From Candidatus Eisenbergiella stercoravium (GTDB taxonomy: Bacteria > Bacillota > Clostridia > Lachnospirales > Lachnospiraceae), in contig DXHY01000057.1 in assembly GCA_019113175.1 (NCBI GenBank), positions 1 through 64,000 of the forward strand: DNA of 64,000 nt, read 5' to 3'. Numbering within the stretch: the stretch's first letter is position 1; each line of letters begins with the position of its first letter. Below are positions 33,714 to 43,252 of this stretch, piece after piece. The position numbers and the translations under genes are program-made. Below the pieces are notes generated by a model. The model was not told the origin of the DNA. It saw only the letters and a program-made list of their open reading frames with translations, and did no database searches.

Positions 33714-35096
33714 TTATACATATTTTTTCGTCCAGCGGCGGGAACGCCACCGGGAGAAGAAGGTCAGCCCACGGAACAGCTCATCCATCATGAAGGCGAT
33801 CCAGCAGCCGGAGAGTCCCAGCCCGAGGCGGACGCCCAGAAGATAGGAAAACAGGATGCTCATGGCCCAGGAGGAGAAGATGGAAACCACCATGGAAAAC
33901 ATCACGTCGCCCGCTCCGCGCAGGGAATTATCCTCGATATGATTGAATGCGCGGCCCACTTCCACAAAAATGTCCACGAAGAAGATGGGAGCGGCCAGAG
34001 TGAATATGGCCGGATCGTCGGTGAACAGCCGCAGAAGCTGTCTGCCGAAAATGCAGATCAGGCTGGAGCCGATCAGATTCAGAAGAACGGCAATACGCAG
34101 ATTCTGGAGATTCAGCCGATATGCCTTATCATATTCCTCTGCGCCTACGAGCCAGCCGATGATCAGAGAGGTGGCAGAACCCAGGGACATTCCTACTACA
34201 TATATGTAGAAAAATATGCTGGACAGATAAATTTTTGTGGAGATGGCTGTGGTCCCGAGGATTGCCAGAATGGAGGTGGTCACAACCTGCGAGATGGAAT
34301 AGGACATGGAACTGATGCCTCCCGGAAGCCCTATATGCAGAATGCTTCCAATACAACGGAGGGTTTTCAGATTTTTTTTCCGAAACTGCAGATCAAGAGA
34401 GCTGCGTGCCAGGCAGACCGCTATGAAAAGAAAGGCCAGGCCGCGGCTGATTACGCTGGTAACGGCGATGCCGGATACACCGTGCAGCGGCGTTTCAAAG
34501 GGACGGAAGATCACGACAATGTTTAACAGCGCGTTCATGATGTTCATGAACAGGGAGGCAGCCACCGCAATTTTGGGCTTTCCATAGCTGCGGAATATGG
34601 CGGAGATGGCAGAGATCAGCGCCTGAAAAAAGGAAAAAAGGACACAGATCCGAAAATACATAGCCGCATCCGTAAGCACCTGTCCGGTCAGGTTCATCAT
34701 TTTCATCAGAGAAATGGAGAACAGAGACAACACGCCGCCCACCAGGAGGCTGAGCACGAGACTGCAGAGAATGGCAGTAAAGGCGGCGTCTGAAGCCTGG
34801 TCTTTTTTCTTTGCGCCCAGCCGGTGGCTGATGAAGATGCTTGTTCCCGTGCTGATAACGGTATAAAAGGTATAAATCATGCTCAGAAGCTGATTTGCCG
34901 TTCCGACGGCTGCCACAGCATCGTCGGAATACTGGCTCAGGATCAGTGTATTTACGGTTCCCATGGAGTTGGTCAGAAGAGATTCCACCAGCAGGGGGAG
35001 AAAAATTGCAAAAAGAGACAGGGTTCCCTGGGGTGTTTCAATACGGCTCAGGCTCTTGTCATACAGCTTTATGTGTGGGAATGCGATGGCTTTCAT
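33714..35096 (-). CDS. MATE family transporter linked to GH2
   Basis: The protein is 460 aa with about twelve hydrophobic segments (LFAIFLPLLVESLLTNSMGTVNTLILSQYSDDAVAAVGTANQLLS at the start is typical). It is the third MATE protein of the window and only distantly like the other two. RBS is AAAGGATATCAGAC. It lies 66 bp downstream of the GH2 gene on the same strand and is probably in its operon, an unusual place for a drug exporter. Metabolite or glycoside efflux is possible but unproven. Confidence 0.9.
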   Translation of the reverse strand: MKAIAFPHIKLYDKSLSRIETPQGTLSLFAIFLPLLVESLLTNSMGTVNTLILSQYSDDAVAAVGTANQLLSMIYTFYTVISTGTSIFISHRLGAKKKDQASDAAFTAILCSLVLSLLVGGVLSLFSISLMKMMNLTGQVLTDAAMYFRICVLFSFFQALISAISAIFRSYGKPKIAVAASLFMNIMNALLNIVVIFRPFETPLHGVSGIAVTSVISRGLAFLFIAVCLARSSLDLQFRKKNLKTLRCIGSILHIGLPGGISSMSYSISQVVTTSILAILGTTAISTKIYLSSIFFYIYVVGMSLGSATSLIIGWLVGAEEYDKAYRLNLQNLRIAVLLNLIGSSLICIFGRQLLRLFTDDPAIFTLAAPIFFVDIFVEVGRAFNHIEDNSLRGAGDVMFSMVVSIFSSWAMSILFSYLLGVRLGLGLSGCWIAFMMDELFRGLTFFSRWRSRRWTKKYV

Positions 35097-35162
35097 GTCT
35101 GATATCCTTTCCGCTTTTTTGCTGAAAAATCCATCATCGGACGGGCCGGCGTCTGAGGACTG

Positions 35163-37625
35163 TCAGTCCTCAGGCAGCCGGATGGACGCTTCTTCGCAGC
35201 CTTCGGCGTGAACACTCACAAGAATGCTTCCAGGACCCGTTCTGCGAACGTAGGCAATCAGCCTGCCGTCAAGGGTGAATCGCGTGGGCACGGAATAAGG
35301 CGTGTTGTCCGCCAGATTTCCATTTTCCAGTCCAAGAAGAACGCCGGAGCCGGATACGGATACGGTTACGGGAATATCCTTATGAACAGCTGCATTCCCC
35401 TCATGATCTGCCAGCGTGATCTCAATCTGTTCCACATACCCGGTCATGGTGCCGGCAGCTCTTGACGACTTCTGTGAGCAGGCCTCAGCAGGAAGCAGCC
35501 GCAGACCGCAGGAAAAATCTTCCGGAGAAGTCCAGCGTGTGAGAAGAAGGCGTTCCGGATCTCCGGTTGTATTGATCAGGAAGGTGACGGGCTCTGCGCT
35601 TTCATCTCCAGCTGCAGGAAAGCCTTCCACACGGAGTTCTCCAGCTTCAAAGGGAATGATCCAGTCCATGCTGCCTTCCTCATTCAGACTCTCCTGTCTG
35701 CCCATACTCCGGCCGTTTACAAACAGCTCTGCGGAAGGCAGATTGGTATAGCAGCGGACCAGAATCTGTTCACCGTCCTCATAATTCCAGCAGTCGGAGG
35801 CGTGAAGATACTCCGTCACATCGCCGGTATACCGGGCGGTGGACAGGTGCAGTACGGGCTTGTCCAGCCAGAAGGCCTGCCTTCTGTAATAGCGGTTTTT
35901 CGGGAAGCCTGCCAGAGTCAGGAGTCCCGCGCCGGAGCCATGGATGGGCCAGCCGTGCGCCTCGCCCAGATAGTCGATTCCCGTCCAGAGAAACTGGCCG
36001 CTGATATAGTCATTTTCAGCAACAGCCTTCCACTCCTTCAGCCCATGTCCGTTCTCACTGCCGAGAATGGGCAGGGAAGGGAAGCGGCGGTGATCCTCCT
36101 CATACAGATGCTCTTTATAGTTATAACCGACCACGTCCAGAGCGTCAAAATAATGAAGCCGGGAGGAAAGCTCCGGGAACGCTGCCGCCAGGGTGACGGG
36201 GCGTGTGGCATCATAACGCCGTACGATTTCGGCCAGATGCCTGGCAATGGGGGCAAGCCGCTCCATGTTGGGCTTGTCCGGATTGTACTGCCGTTCAGCA
36301 GCCGGTTTGTTGGCGTCATTGTTTCCTGTCATTTCCGAGAACAGAGGATGGCAGTAGGGATCGTTGGGATAGTCGATTTCATTTCCGATGCTCCAGAGGA
36401 TGACGGAAGGATGGTTGCGGTCCCGGAGAATCATGGCTTCCAGATCCTTTTCATGCCACTGGGGAAAATCCTCAAAATAACCCTGATGCTTCGGAGGATA
36501 TACATTGTGTCCTGTGGACCATTTGTTCTTCGCATTTTCCCATTCGTCAAAGGCTTCTCCCATCATCAGAAAGCCCAGCCTGTCGCACAGATCATACAGC
36601 TCCGGCATATGCGGATTGTGGCTGGTGCGGATGGCGTTACAGCCCATTTCCTTCAGGGAAAGAAGCCGTCTTTCCCAGACCTCCGCTGTCATGGCCGCGC
36701 CCAGGCAGCCGCCATCGTGATGGACACATACGCCTTTCAGCTTCATGCTGCGGCCGTTCAGGAAAAAGCCTTTGTCAGCGTCAAAATGGAAGGTGCGGAT
36801 TCCTGTTTTCCCTTCATACACACGGTAGGGCGGCTGACCGTTTACGGAAAGCTCGGTGACGAGCGTATAAAGCGCCGGGGATTCAGGCGACCAGAACTGG
36901 GGGTCCTTCACACTGCCGTTTAACACCACGGTCCTGCTTTTTCGGGGTTCGAAATCTGCACTGCAGCTCACCTGAAGCACCTGCTTCCCAGTAGGGGAGA
37001 TCAGGCTGCTGGTAATGGTTACATCCGCCTTCCTGTCGGTTTCGTTGATCAGCTCATGGGAGATCTCAACCTGTGCGGATTTTCCGTCATCTCCATAGAG
37101 GGTGGAAAAGAAAATGCCGCAGGGAACGGGATGGACGTTCTCTTCTATGAGCACATAAGCCTTTCTCGTGATGCCGGATCCGGTAAACCAGCGGGAGTCC
37201 GCAAGATCTGTATGTGTGACCTTGACGCTGATCTCATTTTCGCTGCCTGTGCCATCGGCGTTCCGGAAGCAGGCAATGCTGCTGATATCATAGACAACGG
37301 GAACATAGCCGTTGGGTCTTTTTCCCAGATAGTAGCTGTTGCACCAGATCTGGCTGTTTTTATAGATCCCGTCAAAGCAGATCGAAATCTTTTTTCCTCT
37401 GTATTCTTCAGGAAGGGAGAAACGGAGCCGGTACCAGCCGATTCCTCCTGCCAGGTAACCGGTACCGCTGGAATAGTCCTTTGAGAAAGGAAGACTTACG
37501 GACCAGTCATGGGGAAGGGTCACGTCCTCCCATGCAGCATCGTCATACCCTTTATACCAGGCGTCCTCAGCATCGCCAAGGTGAAATTTCCAGTTGTCAT
37601 TCAATAAGAAACGTACAGAATCCAT
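35163..37625 (-). CDS. GH2 beta-galactosidase-type glycosidase
   Basis: The protein is 820 aa with no signal peptide. In order it has a jelly-roll sugar-binding domain (about 1-165), an Ig-like domain (to about 275), the TIM barrel (280-590) and C-terminal Ig-like/DUF4982-type domains. The acid/base Glu is at about residue 416 (LWSIGNEID) and the nucleophile at about 524 (ILGSENGHG). TSHNPH and the MGEAFDEWE loop are family features. Beta-galactosidase or beta-glucuronidase activity cannot be separated by eye, though the former is favoured. The start at 37625 fits GGAGG six bases upstream. It has its own promoter and heads a GH2-MATE operon. Confidence 0.88.
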   Translation of the reverse strand: MDSVRFLLNDNWKFHLGDAEDAWYKGYDDAAWEDVTLPHDWSVSLPFSKDYSSGTGYLAGGIGWYRLRFSLPEEYRGKKISICFDGIYKNSQIWCNSYYLGKRPNGYVPVVYDISSIACFRNADGTGSENEISVKVTHTDLADSRWFTGSGITRKAYVLIEENVHPVPCGIFFSTLYGDDGKSAQVEISHELINETDRKADVTITSSLISPTGKQVLQVSCSADFEPRKSRTVVLNGSVKDPQFWSPESPALYTLVTELSVNGQPPYRVYEGKTGIRTFHFDADKGFFLNGRSMKLKGVCVHHDGGCLGAAMTAEVWERRLLSLKEMGCNAIRTSHNPHMPELYDLCDRLGFLMMGEAFDEWENAKNKWSTGHNVYPPKHQGYFEDFPQWHEKDLEAMILRDRNHPSVILWSIGNEIDYPNDPYCHPLFSEMTGNNDANKPAAERQYNPDKPNMERLAPIARHLAEIVRRYDATRPVTLAAAFPELSSRLHYFDALDVVGYNYKEHLYEEDHRRFPSLPILGSENGHGLKEWKAVAENDYISGQFLWTGIDYLGEAHGWPIHGSGAGLLTLAGFPKNRYYRRQAFWLDKPVLHLSTARYTGDVTEYLHASDCWNYEDGEQILVRCYTNLPSAELFVNGRSMGRQESLNEEGSMDWIIPFEAGELRVEGFPAAGDESAEPVTFLINTTGDPERLLLTRWTSPEDFSCGLRLLPAEACSQKSSRAAGTMTGYVEQIEITLADHEGNAAVHKDIPVTVSVSGSGVLLGLENGNLADNTPYSVPTRFTLDGRLIAYVRRTGPGSILVSVHAEGCEEASIRLPED

Positions 37626-37747
37626 AGTATCCTCCATTATTTTCTGCCTGCAGGGCAGGCAGGCGTTTCTTCAGAGTGTCTCCACGGCCGTCCGAAAACT
37701 GCTTCAGCGGTACCGTTCATGTGGAACAAAACTGCCCTATATCCCAC

Positions 37748-37775
37748 ATTATAGGAGAAAAAGAGAAGAAAACAA
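37748..37775 (-). promoter_or_regulatory. Promoter of the GH2-MATE operon
   Basis: On the minus strand TTGTTT (plus 37770-37775), a 16-bp spacer and TATAAT (plus 37748-37753). The leader is about 115 nt. Confidence 0.65.
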
Positions 37776-37839
37776 TGGAGAAACGAGTAGATTATTTGTA
37801 CTTTAGCGACTTTTAAGCAGCGAAGGGACAGGATGCATT

Positions 37840-38724
37840 TTACATGGCCCCCTGCCTTCCATACCGCCTGCGGTATTCCGCCGGGGAGAATCCTGAGGCT
37901 TTCCGGAAGACCCTGCAGAAATAATTCCCACAGGAAAAGCCGCAGGCAAGCGCGGTTTCGTTAATGGAAAGGGTGGTATTCAGCAGGAGAAAGACGGCGT
38001 GGGACAGGCGGATGTTGTTGAGGCAGGCGAGGGGTGTCTGCCCCGTCTCCCGGGTGAACAGACGGGTGAAGTAGGCGGAGGAAAGGCCCAGACGGGAGGC
38101 CAGCTCCTCCATGGAAAACCGGTTGCTGAAATGCTCCTTCATATAACGGATGCCCTCCGCTACCGGAGCAGAAGGCGCGAAAAGGGAAGGGGATTCCAGC
38201 GTGCGAAGAAGACCGGAAAGAAAGCGGTAAACCAGCTCTCCGCCCTCGTAGCTTTTCAGTTGACGTCCCTCCTGAAGCTCCCGGTGCAGATTCAGCCACA
38301 GAAGGACGGGAAAGCTGTCAGGGGAAAGCGTAAAGCAGGGGCCGAAGGACGACCGTATCTTTCGAAAAAACGGGAGGGCCGCATCTCCCTGAAAATGGAC
38401 ATAAAGATATTCCCAGCGGTTATCCGGTTCGTCCTGCGGCAGAAAATATCTGCTGTTTTCCGGAACGGACGAAAGAAAGGCCTTTCCTGCACCAAGGCTT
38501 TCCGGCCGTCCCTCCCAGATGAAGGATCCGTGCCCCTTCAGGGTGTACTGGAACAGGTAGCCGCTGTAGTCTCTGTCCGCGTTGTTAAAATCGTAATTTT
38601 CCTTCTGCCGGACTTCCAGACCGAAATCCAGAAGGATGAGCGGCTCATCCTCCATGGTGCCGGACGGAAGAAAGCCGAAGCTGCCAAACTTATTCTGAGT
38701 CAAAATATTACCCTCTCGTGTCAT
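37840..38724 (-). CDS. AraC family transcriptional regulator
   Basis: The protein is 294 aa from ATG 38724. An upstream ATG at 38784 is rejected because a minus-strand TATAAT (plus 38756-38761) lies between them, so transcription probably begins near 38748. The N-terminal cupin (about 15-170, FQYTLKGHGSFIWEGRPESLGAGKAFLSSVPENSRYFLP) senses a ligand. The C-terminal double HTH is MEELASRLGLSSAYFTRLFTRETGQTPLACLNNIRL ... INETALACGFSCGNYFCRVFRKASGFSPAEYRRRYG. It lies between GH2 (same strand) and GH27 (opposite strand) and may control both. Confidence 0.9.
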   Translation of the reverse strand: MTREGNILTQNKFGSFGFLPSGTMEDEPLILLDFGLEVRQKENYDFNNADRDYSGYLFQYTLKGHGSFIWEGRPESLGAGKAFLSSVPENSRYFLPQDEPDNRWEYLYVHFQGDAALPFFRKIRSSFGPCFTLSPDSFPVLLWLNLHRELQEGRQLKSYEGGELVYRFLSGLLRTLESPSLFAPSAPVAEGIRYMKEHFSNRFSMEELASRLGLSSAYFTRLFTRETGQTPLACLNNIRLSHAVFLLLNTTLSINETALACGFSCGNYFCRVFRKASGFSPAEYRRRYGRQGAM

Positions 38725-38877
38725 TTTTTTATTCTTGAAGCCATATCCGGAGAATATTATAATCAGGATAAGAAGGGGGTGCAACCCCGAAGGAAGCTGA
38801 CCGGAGCCCCGGTCAAAAATATACCCGGAAAATGGTCCGCCATTCTTTTACGGGTTCAATGCTGTTTTCAGGCAGCC

Positions 38878-38898
38878 GCACGAACGGACTGTTCGTGC
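38878..38898. repeat. Single GCACGAAC/GTTCGTGC palindrome module before GH27
   Basis: GCACGAAC (38878-38885) and GTTCGTGC (38891-38898) with a 5-nt loop lie 3 bp upstream of AAAGGAGG. The same arms occur at 18352-18374 and 46301-46319. A second small hairpin, GACCGG/CCGGTC, lies near 38801. Confidence 0.65.
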
Positions 38899-38913
38899 TG
38901 AAAGGAGGAGAAA

Positions 38914-40263
38914 ATGAACAAAAATACCTTTGCCCTGACGCCGCCCATGGGCTGGAACAGCTACGATTACTATGACACCACGGTGAATGAGGAGCAGGTG
39001 AAAGCGAATGCGGATTACATGGCCGCTCATCTGAAAGAATACGGATGGGAGTATATTGTGGTGGATATTCAGTGGTATGCCTGGGGAGCGGGCACCATGA
39101 GGGACAGGCATCAGTATATCCCGTTCAGCCGTCTGGAGATGGATGAATATGGAAGGCTGCTTCCCTGCCCGGAGCGCTTCCCTTCCTCTGAGGGAGGAGC
39201 AGGTTTTAAGCCTCTGGCAGATTATGTGCATTCCCTCGGACTGAAGTTCGGCATCCACATCATGCGCGGCATTCCGCGCGCCGCGGCGCAGGAACATCTG
39301 CCCGTTCTGGGAAGCGAGCAGACGGCGGACGAGATCGCAAATCCCTTTTCCATCTGCGGGTGGAATCCGGATATGTATGGACTGCGCGCGGATATGGAGG
39401 GAAGCCAGGCCTACTATGATTCCCTGTTCGCCCTGTATGCCGAATGGGGTGTGGACTATGTGAAGTGCGACGATATCTGCAACACCAATATTTACCGGGA
39501 AAACCAGTATTCGGCGGCACATGAGATTGAAATGCTTCATGCGGCGATTGAGAAATGCGGCCGTCCCATCGTCTTAAGCCTTTCTCCCGGACCGGCTCTC
39601 ATCGAAAAGGCCTGGCACTATGAGAAATACGCAAACATGTGGCGCATCACGGATGACTTCTGGGACCGCTGGGACCATATTCTGAACATGTTCTGGCGTT
39701 GCGAGCTATGGCAGGATCATGTGAAGGCAGGTTGCTTCCCCGACTGTGACATGCTGCCCCTCGGCCGGGTAGGCAAGGGCTTCGGCGAGGAGCGCTCCAC
39801 CAATTTTACCAGAGCGGAGCAGGTGACCATGATGACCCTCTGGTGCATCTTCCGCTCTCCCCTGATGCTGGGCGCGGAAATGACGAAGCTGGACGACTGG
39901 ACCCTTTCCCTGCTGACCAATAAAGAGGTGCTGGCCCTTCTGGAGGACGGACATCACGGCGTTCAGGTGCAGCGGACGGATGAATACGCCGTCTGGGCGG
40001 GCTGGAATGAAAAGGATGGAAGCGTCTATGCGGCGCTTTTCAATCTGAAGGAGGAAGAAGCCGATGTTTCCATTTCTCTGGAGGAGATCGCGGCAGCCCT
40101 TCCTGTGGAGATCGGAGAGAAGCTGCTGGAGCAGACCGAAAGCAGGGCGAAACAGGGCGAAATCCCGTTAAGGGAGCTCTGGACGAAGAAAACGGAATAC
40201 TGTGCCGGCGGCGCAGTATACAGCCCGGTAGAAGGACATGGGGCGAAACTGTTCGCGCTGTAA
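38914..40263 (+). CDS. GH27 alpha-galactosidase (family member)
   Basis: The protein is 449 aa with no signal peptide. PPMGWNSYDYYDT at residues 10-22 is the family opening. VDYVKCDD gives the nucleophile Asp186 and WRITDDFWDRWD the acid/base Asp247 or Asp248. The TIM barrel ends near 320 and a beta-sandwich of about 100 residues follows. The family also includes alpha-N-acetylgalactosaminidase and beta-L-arabinopyranosidase, so substrate is not certain. AAAGGAGGAG gives a strong RBS. A terminator follows at 40340. Confidence 0.88.
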   Translation: MNKNTFALTPPMGWNSYDYYDTTVNEEQVKANADYMAAHLKEYGWEYIVVDIQWYAWGAGTMRDRHQYIPFSRLEMDEYGRLLPCPERFPSSEGGAGFKPLADYVHSLGLKFGIHIMRGIPRAAAQEHLPVLGSEQTADEIANPFSICGWNPDMYGLRADMEGSQAYYDSLFALYAEWGVDYVKCDDICNTNIYRENQYSAAHEIEMLHAAIEKCGRPIVLSLSPGPALIEKAWHYEKYANMWRITDDFWDRWDHILNMFWRCELWQDHVKAGCFPDCDMLPLGRVGKGFGEERSTNFTRAEQVTMMTLWCIFRSPLMLGAEMTKLDDWTLSLLTNKEVLALLEDGHHGVQVQRTDEYAVWAGWNEKDGSVYAALFNLKEEEADVSISLEEIAAALPVEIGEKLLEQTESRAKQGEIPLRELWTKKTEYCAGGAVYSPVEGHGAKLFAL

Positions 40264-40339
40264 CGGGGCACAGATCCGGAGAAAGCCTTCCCGGTACATA
40301 AAAAGAGGTGCTTCCTTCAAAAAAACGGATACATAACAG

Positions 40340-40385
40340 AAGGCCCGGGCGTATTCCATGTCGGAATGTCGTCCGGGCCTTTCTT
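40340..40385 (+). terminator. Intrinsic terminator after GH27
   Basis: AAGGCCCGG (40340-40348) and CCGGGCCTTTCTT (40373-40385) with a secondary inner hairpin TTCC/GGAA. Confidence 0.8.
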
Positions 40386-40484
40386 ACGATGTGAAACAAA
40401 GCTATACCCATTTTGGAAATTTTATGTTAAACTGAATAAAAATGAAAAGACAGAAGCGGAAAACGCTTTGGAATGGAGGACAAT

Positions 40485-41402
40485 ATGCCGCAGTATACGG
40501 GATATCTTTTTGTACATTTTACCGGGGAACAGCCCGGAGGAGAACAGATCTATTTTTCCGTGAGCAGGGACGGAATGCACTGGGAGGATCTGAATGGAGG
40601 GAAGCCGGTGCTGATCTCTGAAATCGGGGAGAAGGGCGTGAGGGATCCCTTTGTCCTGCGCAATCCGCTGAATGGGAAGTATGTGATCATCGCGACGGAC
40701 CTGCGCATTGAGGCGGGCAAGGGCTGGGAGACGGCCCAGTATGCGGGAAGCAGAAGCCTGATGGTGTGGCAGTCCGATAATCTGACCGACTGGGAAGGCC
40801 CGGAAAGCTGCGAGGTGGGCATCGCGGAGGCCGGCTGCGTCTGGGCTCCTGAGGCCATTTTCGATGAGGAGAGACAGGAATTCCTGGTGTTCTGGGCTTC
40901 CATGGTGAAGGAGGAAGGGGATGCGGAGCCGAAACAGCGCATTTATGCTTCTCATACGAAGGATTTTCACAGTTTCACTCCTGCGGAAAAATTCCAGGAG
41001 GGTGCAAACCATATTATCGATACCACGATCCTGAAGGCGGGAGAGTATTATTACCGCTTCGCAAAGGATGAGACGGTGAAGAACATCCGTCTGGACAGAA
41101 GCAGAAGCCTGGACAAGGACAGCTTCGAGCCGGTGGAGGCTCCTGTGCTGAATACGCTTATGGGAGTGGAAGGGCCGGAGGCTTTCCGGTTCAACGACAG
41201 AGAGGAATGGTGCCTGATGGTGGACCGTTTTGCGGAGGACAAGGGGTATCTGCCGCTTCTGTCCGATGATTTCGGAAGCGGTGTTTTCCGGATCCCGGAA
41301 GACGGGGAGTATGATCTGGGAAGGACGAAGAAGCGTCATGGAGGCATCATGAACCTGACGGAAGAGGAATATACGGCGCTGACGGAGAAATACGGGAAGT
41401 AA
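40485..41402 (+). CDS. GH43-like five-bladed beta-propeller glycosidase
   Basis: The protein is 305 aa. QYTGYLFVHFTGEQPGGEQIYFSVSRDGMHWEDL starts the propeller. KGVRDPFVLRN carries the Asp expected near the start of the fold, CVWAPEAIFDEERQEFLVFWAS a Glu/Asp blade, and GVEGPEAFRFN a candidate acid Glu. The family acts on alpha-L-arabinofuranosides, beta-xylosides or galactans; this subfamily, common in gut Firmicutes, is poorly characterised. The start at 40485 has GGAGG 5 bp upstream; the ATG at 40473 precedes it. It is cytoplasmic as far as can be seen. Confidence 0.8.
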   Translation: MPQYTGYLFVHFTGEQPGGEQIYFSVSRDGMHWEDLNGGKPVLISEIGEKGVRDPFVLRNPLNGKYVIIATDLRIEAGKGWETAQYAGSRSLMVWQSDNLTDWEGPESCEVGIAEAGCVWAPEAIFDEERQEFLVFWASMVKEEGDAEPKQRIYASHTKDFHSFTPAEKFQEGANHIIDTTILKAGEYYYRFAKDETVKNIRLDRSRSLDKDSFEPVEAPVLNTLMGVEGPEAFRFNDREEWCLMVDRFAEDKGYLPLLSDDFGSGVFRIPEDGEYDLGRTKKRHGGIMNLTEEEYTALTEKYGK

Positions 41403-41441
41403 TTCCCATTTCCGGCGCCGGGGAGGGCTGGAGGTAGAAGG

Positions 41442-43178
41442 GTGAAAATGTTGTGGAAGCTGACCCGTGAGGCAGCGCGATACAAGCTTCTGTATGTGAC
41501 GGCCATTCTGGCGACGCTGGGGCTGACCGTGGTGAATCTGGCGGCGCCAAGAGTGCTTTCGGCGCTGACAGGCGTGGTGGAGGCGGGCACGATTTCTCTG
41601 CCCGTCATCCGCAGTCTTGCCCTGATTCTGCTCGGGCTGTATCTGCTGCGGGTGCTCTTCCGGTTTTTAAGCAATTATCTGGCTCATAAGGCGGCATGGT
41701 TTCTGGTGGGGGATCTGAGGGGAAGGCTGTATGACCGGCTGCAGAGCTTTGATCTGGGCTTTTTCCATGACAAGCAGACAGGCGACCTGATGAGCCGCGT
41801 GGTGAACGATACCCGGGATTTTGAGCTTCTCTACGCCCATATCATCCCGGAGCTGATCACCAATCTGGTGACCTTCACCGGAGTGCTTGTGATTCTGCTT
41901 TCCATCAACTGGCGGCTGGCACTTGTCACCTGCTTTCCGATTCCGCTGATTCTGGTTTCCGGCGTGTTTTTTGCCAGAAAAGTACGGCCCTTTTTCAAGG
42001 TTTCCCAGAAGTGTATGGGAGAACTGAACGCCAGGCTGCAGGACAACCTTTCCGGCATCCATGAGATCCAGTCCTTCTGCCAGGAAGAATATGAGAGCGG
42101 CCGGGTGCGGGAAAAGAATTTTGCTCAGGTGAGAGCCATGCTGAGAGCGCTTCGCGCCAGTGCAGCCTTCCATCCGGGCGTGGAGTTCCTTTCTTCGGCG
42201 GGAACGGTGCTGGTGGTGTTCTTCGGCGGACTGCTGGCATATCAGAACCGGCTTTCCGTGGAGGATATCGTGGCCTTCGTCCTGTACCTGTCCCTGTTCT
42301 ATACACCGGTGAGCGGCCTTGCCACCCTGCTGGAAAATCTGCAGCAGTCCCTTGCAGGGGCGGAACGGGTGGCGCTGATTCTGGATACGCCCTCAAGAGT
42401 GACGGACGCGCCGGATGCGGAGCCTCTGAATGACGTGAAGGGAGCGATTGCCTTTGAGCATGTGAGCTTTCATTATGAAAATGGTGTGCCGGTGCTGAAG
42501 GATATTTCCTTTTCCTGCGAGCCGGGCATGATGGTAGCTCTTGTCGGTCCCACCGGGGTGGGAAAGACCACGCTGACCCAGCTGATTCCCCGGTTTTACG
42601 ACCCGGTGGAGGGAAGGGTTCTCATCGACGGCAGGGACGTGCGGAAGGCGACGCTTGCAAGCCTGCGCGGCTGTATCTCTCCGGTGCTCCAGGACACCTT
42701 TTTGTTTGACGGCACCATTGCAGAAAACATCAGCTATGCCAGGCCGGACGCGTCCCGGGAGGAAATCGAGGAAGCGGCGCGGGCGGCAGACATCCATGAG
42801 GATATCCTGCTGATGCCGGACGGATATGAGACAAAGGTGGGGGAGAGAGGCCTGCGTCTCTCCGGCGGGCAGAAGCAGAGAGTCGCCATTGCCAGAGCTA
42901 TTTTGAGAAAATCCCCGATCATTATTCTGGATGAGGCCACAGCCTCGGTGGATGTGGAAACGGAAAAGAAGATTCAGAACGCCATCAGCCGGATCGCCGG
43001 TACCCGGACGATCCTGGCCATCGCCCACCGCCTTTCCACCATTCGGAACGCCGATCTGATTCTGGTCATTGAGGAAGGCAGGATAGCGGAGCGGGGTACT
43101 CATGAAGAGCTGATGGCGAAGAAGGGCTGCTATTACAAGATGCAGATGGCCCAGATGGAGACACAGGAAGTTCTCTGA
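41442..43178 (+). CDS. ABC transporter, fused membrane and ATPase domains
   Basis: The protein is 578 aa. Residues 1-310 contain six membrane helices (type IV exporter fold). The ATPase half has Walker A GPTGVGKTTLTQ, signature LSGGQKQR, Walker B SPIIILDEATAS and the H-loop AHRLST. It works as a dimer, here presumably a homodimer since no partner gene is adjacent. A GTG start at 41442 is 7 bp after GGAGG (41430-41434); ATG 41448 is the alternative. It is an exporter by sequence, so it does not explain sugar import. It lies 39 bp behind the GH43-like gene. Confidence 0.92.
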   Translation: MKMLWKLTREAARYKLLYVTAILATLGLTVVNLAAPRVLSALTGVVEAGTISLPVIRSLALILLGLYLLRVLFRFLSNYLAHKAAWFLVGDLRGRLYDRLQSFDLGFFHDKQTGDLMSRVVNDTRDFELLYAHIIPELITNLVTFTGVLVILLSINWRLALVTCFPIPLILVSGVFFARKVRPFFKVSQKCMGELNARLQDNLSGIHEIQSFCQEEYESGRVREKNFAQVRAMLRALRASAAFHPGVEFLSSAGTVLVVFFGGLLAYQNRLSVEDIVAFVLYLSLFYTPVSGLATLLENLQQSLAGAERVALILDTPSRVTDAPDAEPLNDVKGAIAFEHVSFHYENGVPVLKDISFSCEPGMMVALVGPTGVGKTTLTQLIPRFYDPVEGRVLIDGRDVRKATLASLRGCISPVLQDTFLFDGTIAENISYARPDASREEIEEAARAADIHEDILLMPDGYETKVGERGLRLSGGQKQRVAIARAILRKSPIIILDEATASVDVETEKKIQNAISRIAGTRTILAIAHRLSTIRNADLILVIEEGRIAERGTHEELMAKKGCYYKMQMAQMETQEVL

Positions 43179-43252
43179 AGAAAACAGCTGTGGCAGCGCC
43201 CGGCCGTCTCCGGGATTCCCTTACCGGTCATGCGGCGGCATGTGACGGGATT

